Shown: piece by piece, positions 51,150-60,289 of the stretch
Position numbering within the stretch: the stretch's first letter is position 1
How the letters are laid out: every line of letters starts with the position of its first letter
Assembly: GCA_944325305.1 (NCBI GenBank)
Contig: CALUZO010000017.1
Location: 19,677 to 83,676 of the forward strand
Direction: 5' to 3'
Length of the DNA stretch: 64,000 bases
Source: an uncultured Rikenellaceae bacterium
Lineage (GTDB): Bacteria > Bacteroidota > Bacteroidia > Bacteroidales > Rikenellaceae
Notes under the pieces: generated by a model
Database searches by the model: none
What the model saw: the letters and a program-made list of their open reading frames with translations, nothing else
Told to the model about the DNA's origin: nothing
Position numbers and translations under genes: made by a program

Positions 51150-52990
51150 TAGTCCCGATGACAAAATATAATATCGTTCTGTTCGCACAACAAAAGGAAG
51201 ATTTCCTGAACAAGTTGCAGGATCTCGGACTCATGGACATAACGATCACGAGCTGGGAACCAAACGACGACCAGCGCGAACTGATTCTTTCAATCGAACG
51301 CCACAATACGGCCATTTCGAGATTGAAAGAGTTGGCAAAGGATGAGAATTTCGTCCCAGGAGAGCCGTATAGCAACGGCAGCGAAGCATACGAGAAATAC
51401 CTCGAAGCATCGCACAATCTCGACACACTCAATGCCGAAATAGCACAGGCAGAGAAAGATGCGGCAGAACTCAAGGCATGGGGCACGTTCAATCCCGAAT
51501 ACCTCGAACAACTTCGTGAAAGCGGGGTAATACTTCATTTCTTTTCTGTTTACACTCACGAATACGAAGCCAACATCGTGGAATGGACGGAAAAATACAA
51601 CATCCAGTCCATCAGCGAAGAGGGCGGCATCACCTATTTCGTAGCGATAACCGGCCCCGACGAAGAGGTCGCCATAAACGCACAGGAAATCAAAGCTCCC
51701 TCAACCACTGCACAGGAAAAAGAGGCCGAAATACTCAAGCTAAACAAAGAACGGGAACCTTGGCTCAAACAAATGGCACGTGCAGCAGCTTCCATCGACA
51801 TGATCGCAGAACACGGCGACACCGAAAAAGAGCGACTGCAACTCAGCCAGGCAGCAGCAAGCGCACAAGAAGAGGCAGAAGGCTCCCTTGTCATCATGGA
51901 GGGCTGGACACCGTCGGAAGACTCTGCGAAGGTGGAAAAAATGCTCGATGAATATCCCAACGTATTTTACATAAAATCAAGGCCTACCCCGGAAGACAAT
52001 ACGCCCACCCTGCTCAAGAACGGAAAAAGAATGCGCATGTTCGAGATAATAGGCCGCTTCTACTCGCAGCCCAAATACGGGACAATGGACCTCACACGTT
52101 GGTTCGGGCCGTTCTATGCACTGTTCTTCGGGTTATGCCTCGCCGATGCGGGATACGGGCTCATATACTTCATAACCGGACTCGTAATGCGGGCCAAACT
52201 ACCTAAGATGCGCGATCTGGCAAACCTGATAACCGTTCTCGGCGCATCGACGATAGTCTGCGGGGTCTTGATGGACTCGTTCTTCGGGGTCAAGCTGACG
52301 GGTTGGGCACCTTTAGCAGGCCTGAAAAACTACCTTATCAGCGACCACATGTTCTACATAGCGCTGGCTATCGGCGTAGTGCAGATATTGTTCGCCATGA
52401 TACTCAAAATAGTCCTCTACACGCGCAGGTTCGGTTTCAAATACGCCCTCGCGACATTGGGATGGTTCCTGATGCTGCTCACGCTTCTTCCTACGCTGGC
52501 AGACGTGTTGGACATCTCAGTCCCCGAATCCGTACTGGTATGGTCGCCGGTGAAACTCGGCATACTCATTGTGGGAGCCATACTGATGCTCTTCATGAAC
52601 AAACCCGGACGCAATCCGTTCATCAACTTCGGAAGCGGCCTGTGGGACCTGTACAACAACATAGTCGGATTTATCAGCGACTTTCTGAGTTACATCCGTC
52701 TCTTTGCCATCGGTCTGTCAGGAGGTATCCTTGCAACCGTCTTCAACGACCTTGCCGTCGGATTGAGCTCGAGTATCGGAGTTCCGGTAGTGCAACAGAT
52801 ATTCCTGATTGTCATATTGCTATTCGGACACTCGTTAACCATCTTCATGTCGTCGATAAGCGCCTTCGTACACCCCATGCGTCTGACCTTTGTCGAGTTC
52901 TACAAGAATGCCGGCTTCGAAGACACTCAGCGGGAATTTACCCCCCTAAAAAGAAACAGAAAAATAGATAACCAAAATAAGTCAAACTAA
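51146..52990 (+). CDS. V-type ATP synthase subunit I (stator / ion half-channel)
   Basis: The protein has 614 residues. The cytoplasmic N-terminal half has coiled-coil arms (residues about 50-130 and 190-250). The C-terminal membrane domain has about seven segments beginning near 325 (FGPFYALFFGLCLADAGYGLI). The conserved SDFLSYIRLFAIGLSGGILATVFN carries the essential Arg in the sixth to seventh segment, and LFGHSLTIFMSSISAFVHPMRL follows. It passes ions to and from the K ring. Confidence 0.95.
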   Translation: MIVPMTKYNIVLFAQQKEDFLNKLQDLGLMDITITSWEPNDDQRELILSIERHNTAISRLKELAKDENFVPGEPYSNGSEAYEKYLEASHNLDTLNAEIAQAEKDAAELKAWGTFNPEYLEQLRESGVILHFFSVYTHEYEANIVEWTEKYNIQSISEEGGITYFVAITGPDEEVAINAQEIKAPSTTAQEKEAEILKLNKEREPWLKQMARAAASIDMIAEHGDTEKERLQLSQAAASAQEEAEGSLVIMEGWTPSEDSAKVEKMLDEYPNVFYIKSRPTPEDNTPTLLKNGKRMRMFEIIGRFYSQPKYGTMDLTRWFGPFYALFFGLCLADAGYGLIYFITGLVMRAKLPKMRDLANLITVLGASTIVCGVLMDSFFGVKLTGWAPLAGLKNYLISDHMFYIALAIGVVQILFAMILKIVLYTRRFGFKYALATLGWFLMLLTLLPTLADVLDISVPESVLVWSPVKLGILIVGAILMLFMNKPGRNPFINFGSGLWDLYNNIVGFISDFLSYIRLFAIGLSGGILATVFNDLAVGLSSSIGVPVVQQIFLIVILLFGHSLTIFMSSISAFVHPMRLTFVEFYKNAGFEDTQREFTPLKRNRKIDNQNKSN

Positions 52991-53003
52991 AACATTAAAA
53001 AGT

Positions 53004-53468
53004 ATGAATCCTATTACAGTAGCAACAGTAGGAATCGGCATTATGGCCGGACTGAGTTTCCTCGCAAGTTCCATAGGCACCTCGATCGCCGGCATGGCTG
53101 CCGTTGGCGCCATGAAAAAGAACAAAGGCGCGTTCGGTAACTATATGGTCCTCGCAGCACTTCCAGGCAGCCAGGGACTTTACGGTCTTGTGGGTTACAT
53201 CTTGCTTCAGGGATATCTGATTCCCCAAGTAACGATGTTTCAGGCATGGATGATATTCGCCCTGGGGATTATCCTTGGCGTTACCAGTCTGTTCAGTTCC
53301 GTCATGCAGGCCAAGGTATGTGCCAACGGTATAGCCGCTATCGGAAACGGCCACAACGTACTGGGTAATACGCTCATACTCGCAGCATTCCCCGAACTTT
53401 ACGCAATTCTCGGCGTGGCGATGGTGTTCATGTTCAAGGGTCTCATGGGCGTTCCAGGCGTAGCATAG
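53004..53468 (+). CDS. V-type ATP synthase subunit K (proteolipid, Na+-type residues)
   Basis: The protein has 154 residues in four helices as two hairpins. The ion-binding residues align with the sodium rotor of Enterococcus hirae NtpK: L53-P-G-S56-Q57 (LPGSQGLYG), Q102 in FSSVMQAKV and E131 in FPELYAILG. In NtpK the set is Leu, Thr, Gln, Gln, Glu; the Thr is Ser here, a conservative swap. This supports Na+ as coupling ion, by inference. It is the last gene of the operon, before a perfect hairpin. Confidence 0.93.
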   Translation: MNPITVATVGIGIMAGLSFLASSIGTSIAGMAAVGAMKKNKGAFGNYMVLAALPGSQGLYGLVGYILLQGYLIPQVTMFQAWMIFALGIILGVTSLFSSVMQAKVCANGIAAIGNGHNVLGNTLILAAFPELYAILGVAMVFMFKGLMGVPGVA

Positions 53469-53535
53469 AGCACGCGATTGGCAAACGGAATATAGCCATA
53501 TCCGAAAAGGTCACGGCTATAAAGTCCAATATCTC

Positions 53536-53569
53536 GAACGGGCAAGCATACATGTATGCTTGCCCGTTC
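53536..53569 (+). terminator. Terminator of the V-ATPase operon
   Basis: A perfect 34-base palindrome (17 bp per arm, effectively a 15-bp stem with a CATG loop), 67 bases after the subunit K stop. The tail (ACATTATCC) is not T-rich. A second small hairpin (ATAGCC...GGCTAT, about 53491-53521) precedes it. Confidence 0.65.
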
Positions 53570-53619
53570 ACATTATCCACAACAGCCGAAAACTTGCACA
53601 CAGCAATAACTCTTCAAGG

Positions 53620-53651
53620 TTTGTGAATGCGACCGGTTTACACTATCTTTG
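53620..53651 (+). promoter_or_regulatory. holA promoter
   Basis: TTTG (53620-53623), 20 bases, TATCTTTG (53644-53651): full consensus, 67 bases before the ATG. Confidence 0.75.
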
Positions 53652-53718
53652 CCTGGTACCTGCAAAAACGTACGCCCTATCACGGCACAACATGCAGGGA
53701 GCGAATCTTTAAACAAAC

Positions 53719-54786
53719 ATGGCAAAGGGTATAAACTTCCGCGACAGTGTGTCCCACTATACGGCAATCTCGAAAGAAATTGCCGCACGGAGATTCGCAC
53801 CTGTATACCTGCTCATGGGCGAAGAGGGATACTTCATCGACCGACTCGGCGACATGCTCGCCAGCTCTATCCTCAATGAAGCAGAAAAAGCATTCAATCA
53901 GATAGTTGTCTATGGCAAGGATAGCGATCCGGGAGCCATCATAAACGCCGCCCGACAAATGCCGATGATGGGCAGTTACCAGGTGGTCATCATCAAGGAA
54001 GCCCAGCAACTTCGCAAAATAGAGCAACTTTCGCTCTACACTCAGGCTCCGTCACCGAGTACGATACTGGTCATCTGCCACAAGGAAAAGAACATCGACA
54101 AACGATCCCAACTATACAAACATGTCGCCGCCAAAGGTGTCGTTTTCGAATCCGTGCGGCCAAGAGACTACGAGATCGGTCCATGGCTCAGCGAATTCAT
54201 CAAATCGAAAGGATGCACCATCGACCCCAAAGCACTTCAAATGCTTGTCGACTATCTCGGAGTGGATATTTCCAAAATATCCAACGAACTTTCCAAACTG
54301 CTTACATACCTCCCGGAGGGCACAAAAACTATCACAGCCGACCACATCGAACAAAATATCGGGATAAGCAAGGATTTCAACAACTACGAATTGACCAAAG
54401 CCATGAGCGAACGCAACATGCACAAAGCCATGCTTATCGCCGATCACTTTGCCCATAACCCTAAAGAAAACCCGTTCTTGGTCACGATAAGCACTCTTTT
54501 CACCCATTTCCAGCGCATATTCATCCTCAATTACCAACGCTGGCTGGCCGCCCATAAAAAGACACCTCTACCCTCTGACCCTGAATTGTGCAGGATGTTA
54601 AAGATTCCGTCTCCGTATTTCCTGAACGAATATAAACAGGCTGCCGCAATCTATCCCAACAAAAAGGTATTCGTTATTCTGGGTCTGCTCCGGGAATATG
54701 ACATGAAAAGCAAAGGCATAGACAACGGAGGCGCAGACGATGGCGAACTGCTCCGCGAACTGCTGCTGAAAATATTTTTGTTATAA
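53719..54786 (+). CDS. holA: DNA polymerase III subunit delta
   Basis: The protein has 355 residues. It opens the beta clamp as part of the clamp loader. Landmarks are FAPVYLLMGEEGYFIDRLGD (about 26-45) in the degenerate AAA+ domain, which lacks a P-loop as expected, VVIIKEAQQLRKIEQL, ILVICHKEKNIDKRSQLYKH, the domain II stretch LVDYLGVDISKISNELSKL and the collar helices. It starts a run with a rhomboid protease and an aminotransferase-like gene, all co-directional. Confidence 0.93.
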   Translation: MAKGINFRDSVSHYTAISKEIAARRFAPVYLLMGEEGYFIDRLGDMLASSILNEAEKAFNQIVVYGKDSDPGAIINAARQMPMMGSYQVVIIKEAQQLRKIEQLSLYTQAPSPSTILVICHKEKNIDKRSQLYKHVAAKGVVFESVRPRDYEIGPWLSEFIKSKGCTIDPKALQMLVDYLGVDISKISNELSKLLTYLPEGTKTITADHIEQNIGISKDFNNYELTKAMSERNMHKAMLIADHFAHNPKENPFLVTISTLFTHFQRIFILNYQRWLAAHKKTPLPSDPELCRMLKIPSPYFLNEYKQAAAIYPNKKVFVILGLLREYDMKSKGIDNGGADDGELLRELLLKIFLL

Positions 54787-54803
54787 TACTGCACATACAC
54801 AAC

Positions 54804-55421
54804 ATGGGTACACTTATCATATTCCTTACTGTCGCAATATCGGTCGTGTGTTTTTACAATAGAGCAATATTCGACAACCTCAGCCTCAAACCATATTACG
54901 TGGTAAAACGCAACCAGTGGCATAGGATCGTAACTCACGGATTCGTACACGCCGACTGGACTCACCTGATCGTGAATATGCTTGTATTCTGGTCGTTTGC
55001 AAGGGTAGTAATGGCCATGTTCACACATCAGTTCCATGCCGGAATGTCGATGGATCCCAACATCAAATTCTCACTGCTCTACTTCGGAGGCATCGTGTTC
55101 GCGTCGATCTATGACATAAGAAAATACAAAGACAACCCTTATTACACTTCGATAGGCGCTTCCGGAGCAGTATCAGCCGTAGTATTCACATCAATATTCT
55201 ATGCACCGTTGAGCAAAATATACCTGATGGGCCTTCTGCCCCTGCCTGCAGTAGTATTCGGCATACTTTACGTTGGCTACGAAGCTTATTCGGCCCGCAG
55301 GGGCGGCGGCAACGTCAACCACCACGCACACATCTTCGGCGCAATATACGGATTCATTTTCCCGATGTTGACAGGCGGAATGTCGCAACTCCGGTTTTTT
55401 ACCGATGGACTCGGATTGTAG
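54804..55421 (+). CDS. Rhomboid-family intramembrane serine protease
   Basis: The protein has 205 residues. It shows HRIVTHGFVHADWTHLIVNML (split: HRIVTHGFVHADW and HLIVNM) for the N-terminal part of the active core, the nucleophile in GASGAVSA (S120) and the catalytic His in HHAHIFGA (H176) in a later helix. Six hydrophobic segments fit the minimal rhomboid core. It cleaves substrates within the membrane; these are unknown. The gene is 17 bases after holA. Confidence 0.93.
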   Translation: MGTLIIFLTVAISVVCFYNRAIFDNLSLKPYYVVKRNQWHRIVTHGFVHADWTHLIVNMLVFWSFARVVMAMFTHQFHAGMSMDPNIKFSLLYFGGIVFASIYDIRKYKDNPYYTSIGASGAVSAVVFTSIFYAPLSKIYLMGLLPLPAVVFGILYVGYEAYSARRGGGNVNHHAHIFGAIYGFIFPMLTGGMSQLRFFTDGLGL

Positions 55422-55423
55422 AG

Positions 55424-56242
55424 ATGAAAGGCGACCTCATATCCATAAACGGGAAACTGCTCAGGCAGGAAGAAATCCCAGTTCCGTTCGACAGGCTGAC
55501 CTCATCCAATTTCATCTATCAGCGTATGCACACTCTCGACCGCAGAGTACTCCAGGCTGCGACGCATGTCCAACTGGCCGAAACGACATACATTTCGTTG
55601 TATGGCACCGGAAGCGGTATCGCTGAAGAATCACTTAAAGAGGAAACGACCGCCATACTGACTGCCAACAGATACATGCATGGAAGCGTTTCCGTGATTC
55701 TCTATCTTTTCCCTAACGGTAACGGTACTCCGCTCCGGATACTAAGTTGCGAAAAACAGTTGCTCTATAAGGGTTACGCACTTTGGCACAAAGGCGAAAA
55801 AGCCATTATCCTACCCTACGAATATCCGTTTCCCCACTTCAAGACAGCCCTGTCGTTGACAGCAGGCAGCTATGCAGCACAGTATGCCAAGACGAAAGGG
55901 GCCGGAATCGCAATCTCCGAAAACAAGGCAGGTGTTTTGTACGGTGCAGGCGACGAACCGTTGTTTGCCGTAATCGGCAACGATGTTTTGACTACACCTA
56001 TCGGGCAGGGAGCATGCGACAGCGTGGAACGCAGACTCGCGCTGGCCGCATGTGAGAAAGCAGAAAAACGTGTGGTCGAGGCCCCGCTCACCGCAGAGCT
56101 GCTTGACGAGTACCAGGAACTATTCATCGCAACTAATGGCGGAATAACCAGCATAAAAGAGTGCAACGGGAATATATATCCAAATTCTACGGCACACAAG
56201 GTGGCGGAGACAATGGAATATTTTATATACAACGACTTATAG
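55424..56242 (+). CDS. Class IV aminotransferase-like protein, degenerate active site
   Basis: The protein has 272 residues, the family size. The fold-type IV pattern is present, with the likely PLP lysine in FPHFKTALSLTAG (about 144) and TTPIGQGACDSVERRLAL (the usual TP...GI.R region). The usual D-G-x-V-x-E-G-x-x-x-N block reads NKAGVLYGAGDEPLF: the Glu that contacts PLP N1 becomes Tyr and the Asn becomes Glu. So activity as BCAT, D-amino acid transaminase or ADC lyase is uncertain. It starts 2 bases past the rhomboid stop. Confidence 0.75.
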   Translation: MKGDLISINGKLLRQEEIPVPFDRLTSSNFIYQRMHTLDRRVLQAATHVQLAETTYISLYGTGSGIAEESLKEETTAILTANRYMHGSVSVILYLFPNGNGTPLRILSCEKQLLYKGYALWHKGEKAIILPYEYPFPHFKTALSLTAGSYAAQYAKTKGAGIAISENKAGVLYGAGDEPLFAVIGNDVLTTPIGQGACDSVERRLALAACEKAEKRVVEAPLTAELLDEYQELFIATNGGITSIKECNGNIYPNSTAHKVAETMEYFIYNDL

Positions 56243-56451
56243 AGCCGGACAAATTTCATCTCCAATGTCATGCAATGACAAGAGTACGCCTGTCCATGCC
56301 ATCGCAAGATACGAAAAAGCGAATAGTGTGTTTTCCCTGTTAGATATGGTTTGACGGCCCGCATCAGAAAGTCCACCATCACGCATATACTCCCCACATA
56401 GCCTCTGATAGACACGACATTACACTCCCAAGCCAAAATCGGCCTGCACGA

Positions 56452-58275
56452 TTATTTAATGAATTCCGTTTTCATGGTTTTGGAATTGCCTGCTCCGTCT
56501 GTCACTGTAATCTCCAGTTCGTGACGCCCGCCATTATAGCCGATACGCGCAGGATCGAACCTATGTGTGATTCTGCCGCCCTTCCCCTGTTCGAAAGCTA
56601 TCCAATTCCCGTCGATAGTAGCGCTGTAAGAGGCAACGCCTGAAAAGTTGTCGGTAATTATGAAATATACCGATTTGGCATTGCGGAGGTCGGCGCCCTT
56701 TGCAAACGACGGCTTTATTACCGGCGGCACGGTGTCGGCCACTATACAAAACCGTCCGAAGTTACGTAAGGAGGCTGTAACCAAACCATCGGCATATTTT
56801 CCCCCCGCCGAAGTAAGCATCTGTCCGTTGTCGGAAACCGACGCCATACACAACCTGGATTTTAACGACTCGGGGAGGTCACTGTCGGGCTCTATGGATA
56901 ACGTTATGGAACTGTGAATGGGGACATTCTTGTCGTGTATGTTGTAAACGGGCGAATATCGTGGTATGTTGCGTACATTTCCCCCTGCTGTATCGGGCAG
57001 ACTATCGGTAGGTGACTGGCGGTAGAATATCGACTCGTAAAGTGCATCGGCCGGTATGGTCACTTCGATACCCGGCTGACTCCAGACAAAAGACTTGCCG
57101 CAGTCGACCTGCACACCTTCGACATCGTTGGCATTATAGAACTGACTCTCTCTCGAGCGCTTGCGGATATTGAAAGACAATTCAGAAAGATTACCGGCAT
57201 CGTCGGCAACAGTTATCACCACCGGATGAACCTCATTGTCCTCCGGCATGACGAGTCCTCCGTTTCGCACATCTCCGAATACGGGAAGTTTATTGTTTCC
57301 CTGTCTGGCGAGTCTCAGAAACTGGTTGCGCTGCCCGGTCTGCATATCGTACTGCATCATGGAGTTTACGTAGCGTTGCTGGTCGAAACGGAATCCGTCG
57401 AGTTTGAAACTGAATGTCGGCTCGCCGTCGACGGTCATCTCTATTCCGTATACGCCCATCGTATTGTACGAGTCGTTCTTGCGGTCGGTAACTTCGACTA
57501 CGAAATACCCACGGGGACCGACTTCGACCGTTTCCATGCCGTTTAAGATATAGTTGTCAGGTGCAATTTTTTTCAGCCCCAGCAAGCGCGGTTTCGAGTA
57601 CACCGGGACCACGCCCACCGTATCCGTCTCTATATAATATAGGTTCACGATACGCGGCGGTATATCATCCTCTATATCGAGGTATCCCCGCGCGAGGACA
57701 TTGACCGGACGCTGCGATGCCGTTTCGCGCACCTCGAAATGCAGGTGCGGTCCCGCCGAAGAGCCGGAATTGCCAGAATAGCCTATGAGTTGCCCCCGTT
57801 TGACCGGAAATCTCGTCGCATCGGGATAGAGGTCGACATTATGTATCTTGCGACGGTATCGTTCGCTGTCCACATATTTTTCTACCTCAGGAGTGAATCT
57901 TTGCATGTGGGCGTAAACCGTTGTCGTTCCGTTCGGATGGGCAATGTAAAGCACCCGCCCGTAACCCCACGGAGCTATGCCTATGCGTGATATGTAACCG
58001 TCGGCAGCACTATAGAGTTTTTTGCCTTCGACTCCTCCTGTCTTTATGTCAACCCCGGCATGAAGATGTCCCGGGCGAGTTTCGGCAAAATTGGCCGAAG
58101 GGAGCAAGCGTATATCCATCGGAGAACGGTAATAACCTCCTTGATCCGGTGTTTCCATGGCCGACTGGCCGGCAGCCGCTACCTTTTGTGTCTTTTCAGA
58201 GTCCGTTCCCTGAGCGAAAAGTCCGGCCGAGACAACAACGCACACGGCCATCAAAAATATTCTTTTTATGATCAT
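56452..58275 (-). CDS. M23-family peptidase (LytM-like), large secreted form
   Basis: The protein has 607 residues. A signal peptide (MIIKRIFLMAVCVVVSAGLF, then AQ) precedes an M23 domain at about 45-185. Metal ligands are H and D in HLHAGVDIKT and HxH in GPHLHFEVRE, with YAHM between. The remaining 400 residues form beta-rich repeats (VEVTDRKNDSYNTMGVYGIE, ITDNFSGVASYSATIDG) and end in TVTDGAGNSKTMKTEFIK, Ig-like. It is probably a periplasmic or surface endopeptidase on peptidoglycan cross-bridges. The complete His set suggests it is active. Confidence 0.9.
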   Translation of the reverse strand: MIIKRIFLMAVCVVVSAGLFAQGTDSEKTQKVAAAGQSAMETPDQGGYYRSPMDIRLLPSANFAETRPGHLHAGVDIKTGGVEGKKLYSAADGYISRIGIAPWGYGRVLYIAHPNGTTTVYAHMQRFTPEVEKYVDSERYRRKIHNVDLYPDATRFPVKRGQLIGYSGNSGSSAGPHLHFEVRETASQRPVNVLARGYLDIEDDIPPRIVNLYYIETDTVGVVPVYSKPRLLGLKKIAPDNYILNGMETVEVGPRGYFVVEVTDRKNDSYNTMGVYGIEMTVDGEPTFSFKLDGFRFDQQRYVNSMMQYDMQTGQRNQFLRLARQGNNKLPVFGDVRNGGLVMPEDNEVHPVVITVADDAGNLSELSFNIRKRSRESQFYNANDVEGVQVDCGKSFVWSQPGIEVTIPADALYESIFYRQSPTDSLPDTAGGNVRNIPRYSPVYNIHDKNVPIHSSITLSIEPDSDLPESLKSRLCMASVSDNGQMLTSAGGKYADGLVTASLRNFGRFCIVADTVPPVIKPSFAKGADLRNAKSVYFIITDNFSGVASYSATIDGNWIAFEQGKGGRITHRFDPARIGYNGGRHELEITVTDGAGNSKTMKTEFIK

Positions 58276-58391
58276 AACAATTCAAAGTACATTTCAATTT
58301 ACATAATCCCGGAGCTGGAGAATGTATCGCTTCCTGCCAATTCGGATAAAGGCTCCACGACAATTTATTCACTCATTTAGTCTATATCGGT

Positions 58392-58904
58392 TCACATCCC
58401 ATTCTTAACGATCTGCTCCACAACGTTCTGAACCGACTCGTAGTCGTACCCAAGCCCCATGCCGTAACGCATAAGCTTACCCTTCAGTTCATATTCGCCG
58501 GCAGCCTTTGTCGAGCGTTTTTTGCGTTCCAGCATTTCGCGCAGGCGCCCCTCGGCAGATGTTTTATCCTGCGCCGCGAGTACAGAATCTATTATTTCCC
58601 TCGCAATTCCTTTCGACACGAGCATGCGACGTATTTTGAAAGCGCCCCAACCGTTAAGTCCTGTTTTTTCACGCGCATAAGCCTCGGCATAGCGCCTGTC
58701 GTCGATGAAGCGCTCGCGAATCAACCTGTCGAGCACCTTGCGCGCCTCGCCGGGATCGACGCCCCACCCTTTCATAAGCCTCATGGCGTCGCCGCTCGAC
58801 TTTTCGGCACGGGCACACAACCGCATAAGCGATGCAAGCGCCTGTTCCGGCGTCTTGGTCTTCCGCTCGCGCCGACCGAAATCACCTTCTATCTTTTCCG
58901 GCAT
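58392..58904 (-). CDS. recX: Regulatory protein RecX
   Basis: The protein has 170 residues. Tandem three-helix RecX repeats: ALASLMRLCARAEKSSGDAM, ARKVLDRLIRERFIDDRRYA-EAYAREK (the conserved xFIDDxRYAxxYxxxK) and AFKIRRMLVSKGI. RecX binds RecA filaments and limits recombination. Its start lies inside the end of prmC (16-base overlap), so the two are coupled. It is the last gene of the leftward unit. No hairpin terminator was found beyond the stop. Confidence 0.9.
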   Translation of the reverse strand: MPEKIEGDFGRRERKTKTPEQALASLMRLCARAEKSSGDAMRLMKGWGVDPGEARKVLDRLIRERFIDDRRYAEAYAREKTGLNGWGAFKIRRMLVSKGIAREIIDSVLAAQDKTSAEGRLREMLERKKRSTKAAGEYELKGKLMRYGMGLGYDYESVQNVVEQIVKNGM

Positions 58905-59743
58905 CGCACAATCCTGTTTTTACCGTTAATATCACGTATAACTTCTATATCCGCAAAACCGAACCCCTCCAAAAGCCCACGCATCTCTTCAGCAAAATGT
59001 TCGTATATCTCGAAATACAACCCTCCTCCGGGAGCAAGCAGGCGCACGGCGTGCCCCGCAATGGCACGATAAAAAACCAATGGATCGAAGTCCGGAACGA
59101 AAAGAGCTATATGAGGTTCGTAACCGACCACATTACGATGCATGAAGGGAATATCACCCGCAGGAATGTAAGGCGGATTGGATACTATTATATCAAACAT
59201 GGCATCTGCCCATGTTCCTTCCCAGTCGGAGGATTCAGACAATATATCGGCCTGAAAAAACTCCACATCTACCCCATTGGCCACTGCATTTCCACGGGCA
59301 ATGGCAAGTGCCTCCGGAGATATGTCCGTCGCCCTCACGCAAGCCTCCGGTAAGAGTTTAGCCAGCGATACAGCTATCGCTCCGCTACCGGTCCCTATAT
59401 CCAAAACAGATCGTACCCCGGCATTCTCGGCAGCCACCAGCTCGACAAGCTCCTCTGTTTCGGGACGCGGTATCAGCACGCCCTCACGAACCCTGAATTC
59501 CAGCCCGTTAAATTCGCAGCGGCCTGTGATATACTGCACCGGACGTCCCGAACGCAACTCTCCGAGTATTCGTTCCATATCTGCCGGCACATCAATCTCG
59601 GCATCCGGATAGAGAAAAAGGCGGGTGCGTGATATCCCGGCCAAATCCTCGAGCATCGTATGAGCCACAGAAACGGCTTCGCGTCGGTCATACACCTCAC
59701 AAGCCGCCTCCCTGAATATGTTGAAAAGTTCTTTAGAAGTCAT
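58889..59743 (-). CDS. prmC: Peptide chain release factor N5-glutamine methyltransferase
   Basis: The protein has 284 residues from the ATG at 59743 (MTSKELFNIFREAACEVYD); an upstream extension overlaps the preceding gene and is rejected. PrmC/HemK marks are the N-terminal helical domain with RPVQYITGRCEF, FRVREGVLIPRPETEELVEL, the SAM loop LDIGTGSGAIAVSLA, and NPPYIP (the catalytic NPPY). It methylates Gln of the GGQ motif in RF1/RF2. The ATG overlaps the upstream gene's stop (ATGA). Confidence 0.95.
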   Translation of the reverse strand: MTSKELFNIFREAACEVYDRREAVSVAHTMLEDLAGISRTRLFLYPDAEIDVPADMERILGELRSGRPVQYITGRCEFNGLEFRVREGVLIPRPETEELVELVAAENAGVRSVLDIGTGSGAIAVSLAKLLPEACVRATDISPEALAIARGNAVANGVDVEFFQADILSESSDWEGTWADAMFDIIVSNPPYIPAGDIPFMHRNVVGYEPHIALFVPDFDPLVFYRAIAGHAVRLLAPGGGLYFEIYEHFAEEMRGLLEGFGFADIEVIRDINGKNRIVRCRKR

Positions 59744-60168
59744 TGTCTCAAATCGCGCGCATCGGCTCGCAGCGCAACTATCGTAAGCCCACCCCACGGA
59801 TTTACCGTGTATTCATGGTCGATAACAGCCAGATTGTCAGCCGTAACTTTAAGTCTCGCCGGGAAAGAGGGAGTATCTTTGATAAGTACCGAAGCGGGCA
59901 GTGTATTGGCGACAGCATAAACATAAATTTCCACATAAGCGCAATCGCCGGTCGTGATAACAGCAGAACGCAGATCTGAATAACCTGGTGGCGCAGTACG
60001 TTCTTGCTCTCCATACTCCAACTCATACACCCGGTCTGTCAAGTCGTCGAAAGATACACGCTCGCCGGCACCGTTATACCCGACCACTATCATAAACAAG
60101 TTGAAACGCCAGAAATCATGCTCCGAACACGAAAACTCTACTTCGTATTTATATTTATCTGACAGCAT
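59740..60168 (-). CDS. Hypothetical protein, operon partner of prmC
   Basis: The protein has 142 residues and no family I recognise. No signal peptide or membrane segment is seen; it is acidic to neutral, with aromatic beta-like stretches (YEVEFSCSEHDFWRFNLFMI, YVEIYVYAVANTLPASVLI, YTVNPWGGLTIVALRA). It is coupled to prmC by a 4-base stop/start overlap and has its own -7 element at 60186. A secretion role seems unlikely; a cytoplasmic beta-sandwich is possible. Confidence 0.75.
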   Translation of the reverse strand: MLSDKYKYEVEFSCSEHDFWRFNLFMIVVGYNGAGERVSFDDLTDRVYELEYGEQERTAPPGYSDLRSAVITTGDCAYVEIYVYAVANTLPASVLIKDTPSFPARLKVTADNLAVIDHEYTVNPWGGLTIVALRADARDLRQ

Positions 60169-60185
60169 AAAAAATTAATCTATCA

Positions 60186-60193
60186 CAAATATA
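60186..60193 (-). promoter_or_regulatory. Putative -7 promoter of the hypothetical-prmC-recX unit
   Basis: Minus-strand TATATTTG ends 17 bases before the ATG at 60168. No -33 element at standard spacing. Confidence 0.5.
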
Positions 60194-60237
60194 TAACTAA
60201 TTTCGGTATATCTGAAAACCATAATTAAACAGAAAAC

Positions 60238-60268
60238 TTTGCAATTTTGTTAATATTGTATACCTTTG
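60238..60268 (+). promoter_or_regulatory. Promoter of the yceD-rpmF-plsX-fabH operon
   Basis: TTTG (60238-60241), 19 bases, TACCTTTG (60261-60268), 21 bases before the ATG at 60290. It is divergent to the prmC-unit promoter. Confidence 0.75.
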
Positions 60269-60289
60269 TGCACGACTTTTCAGAGTATA

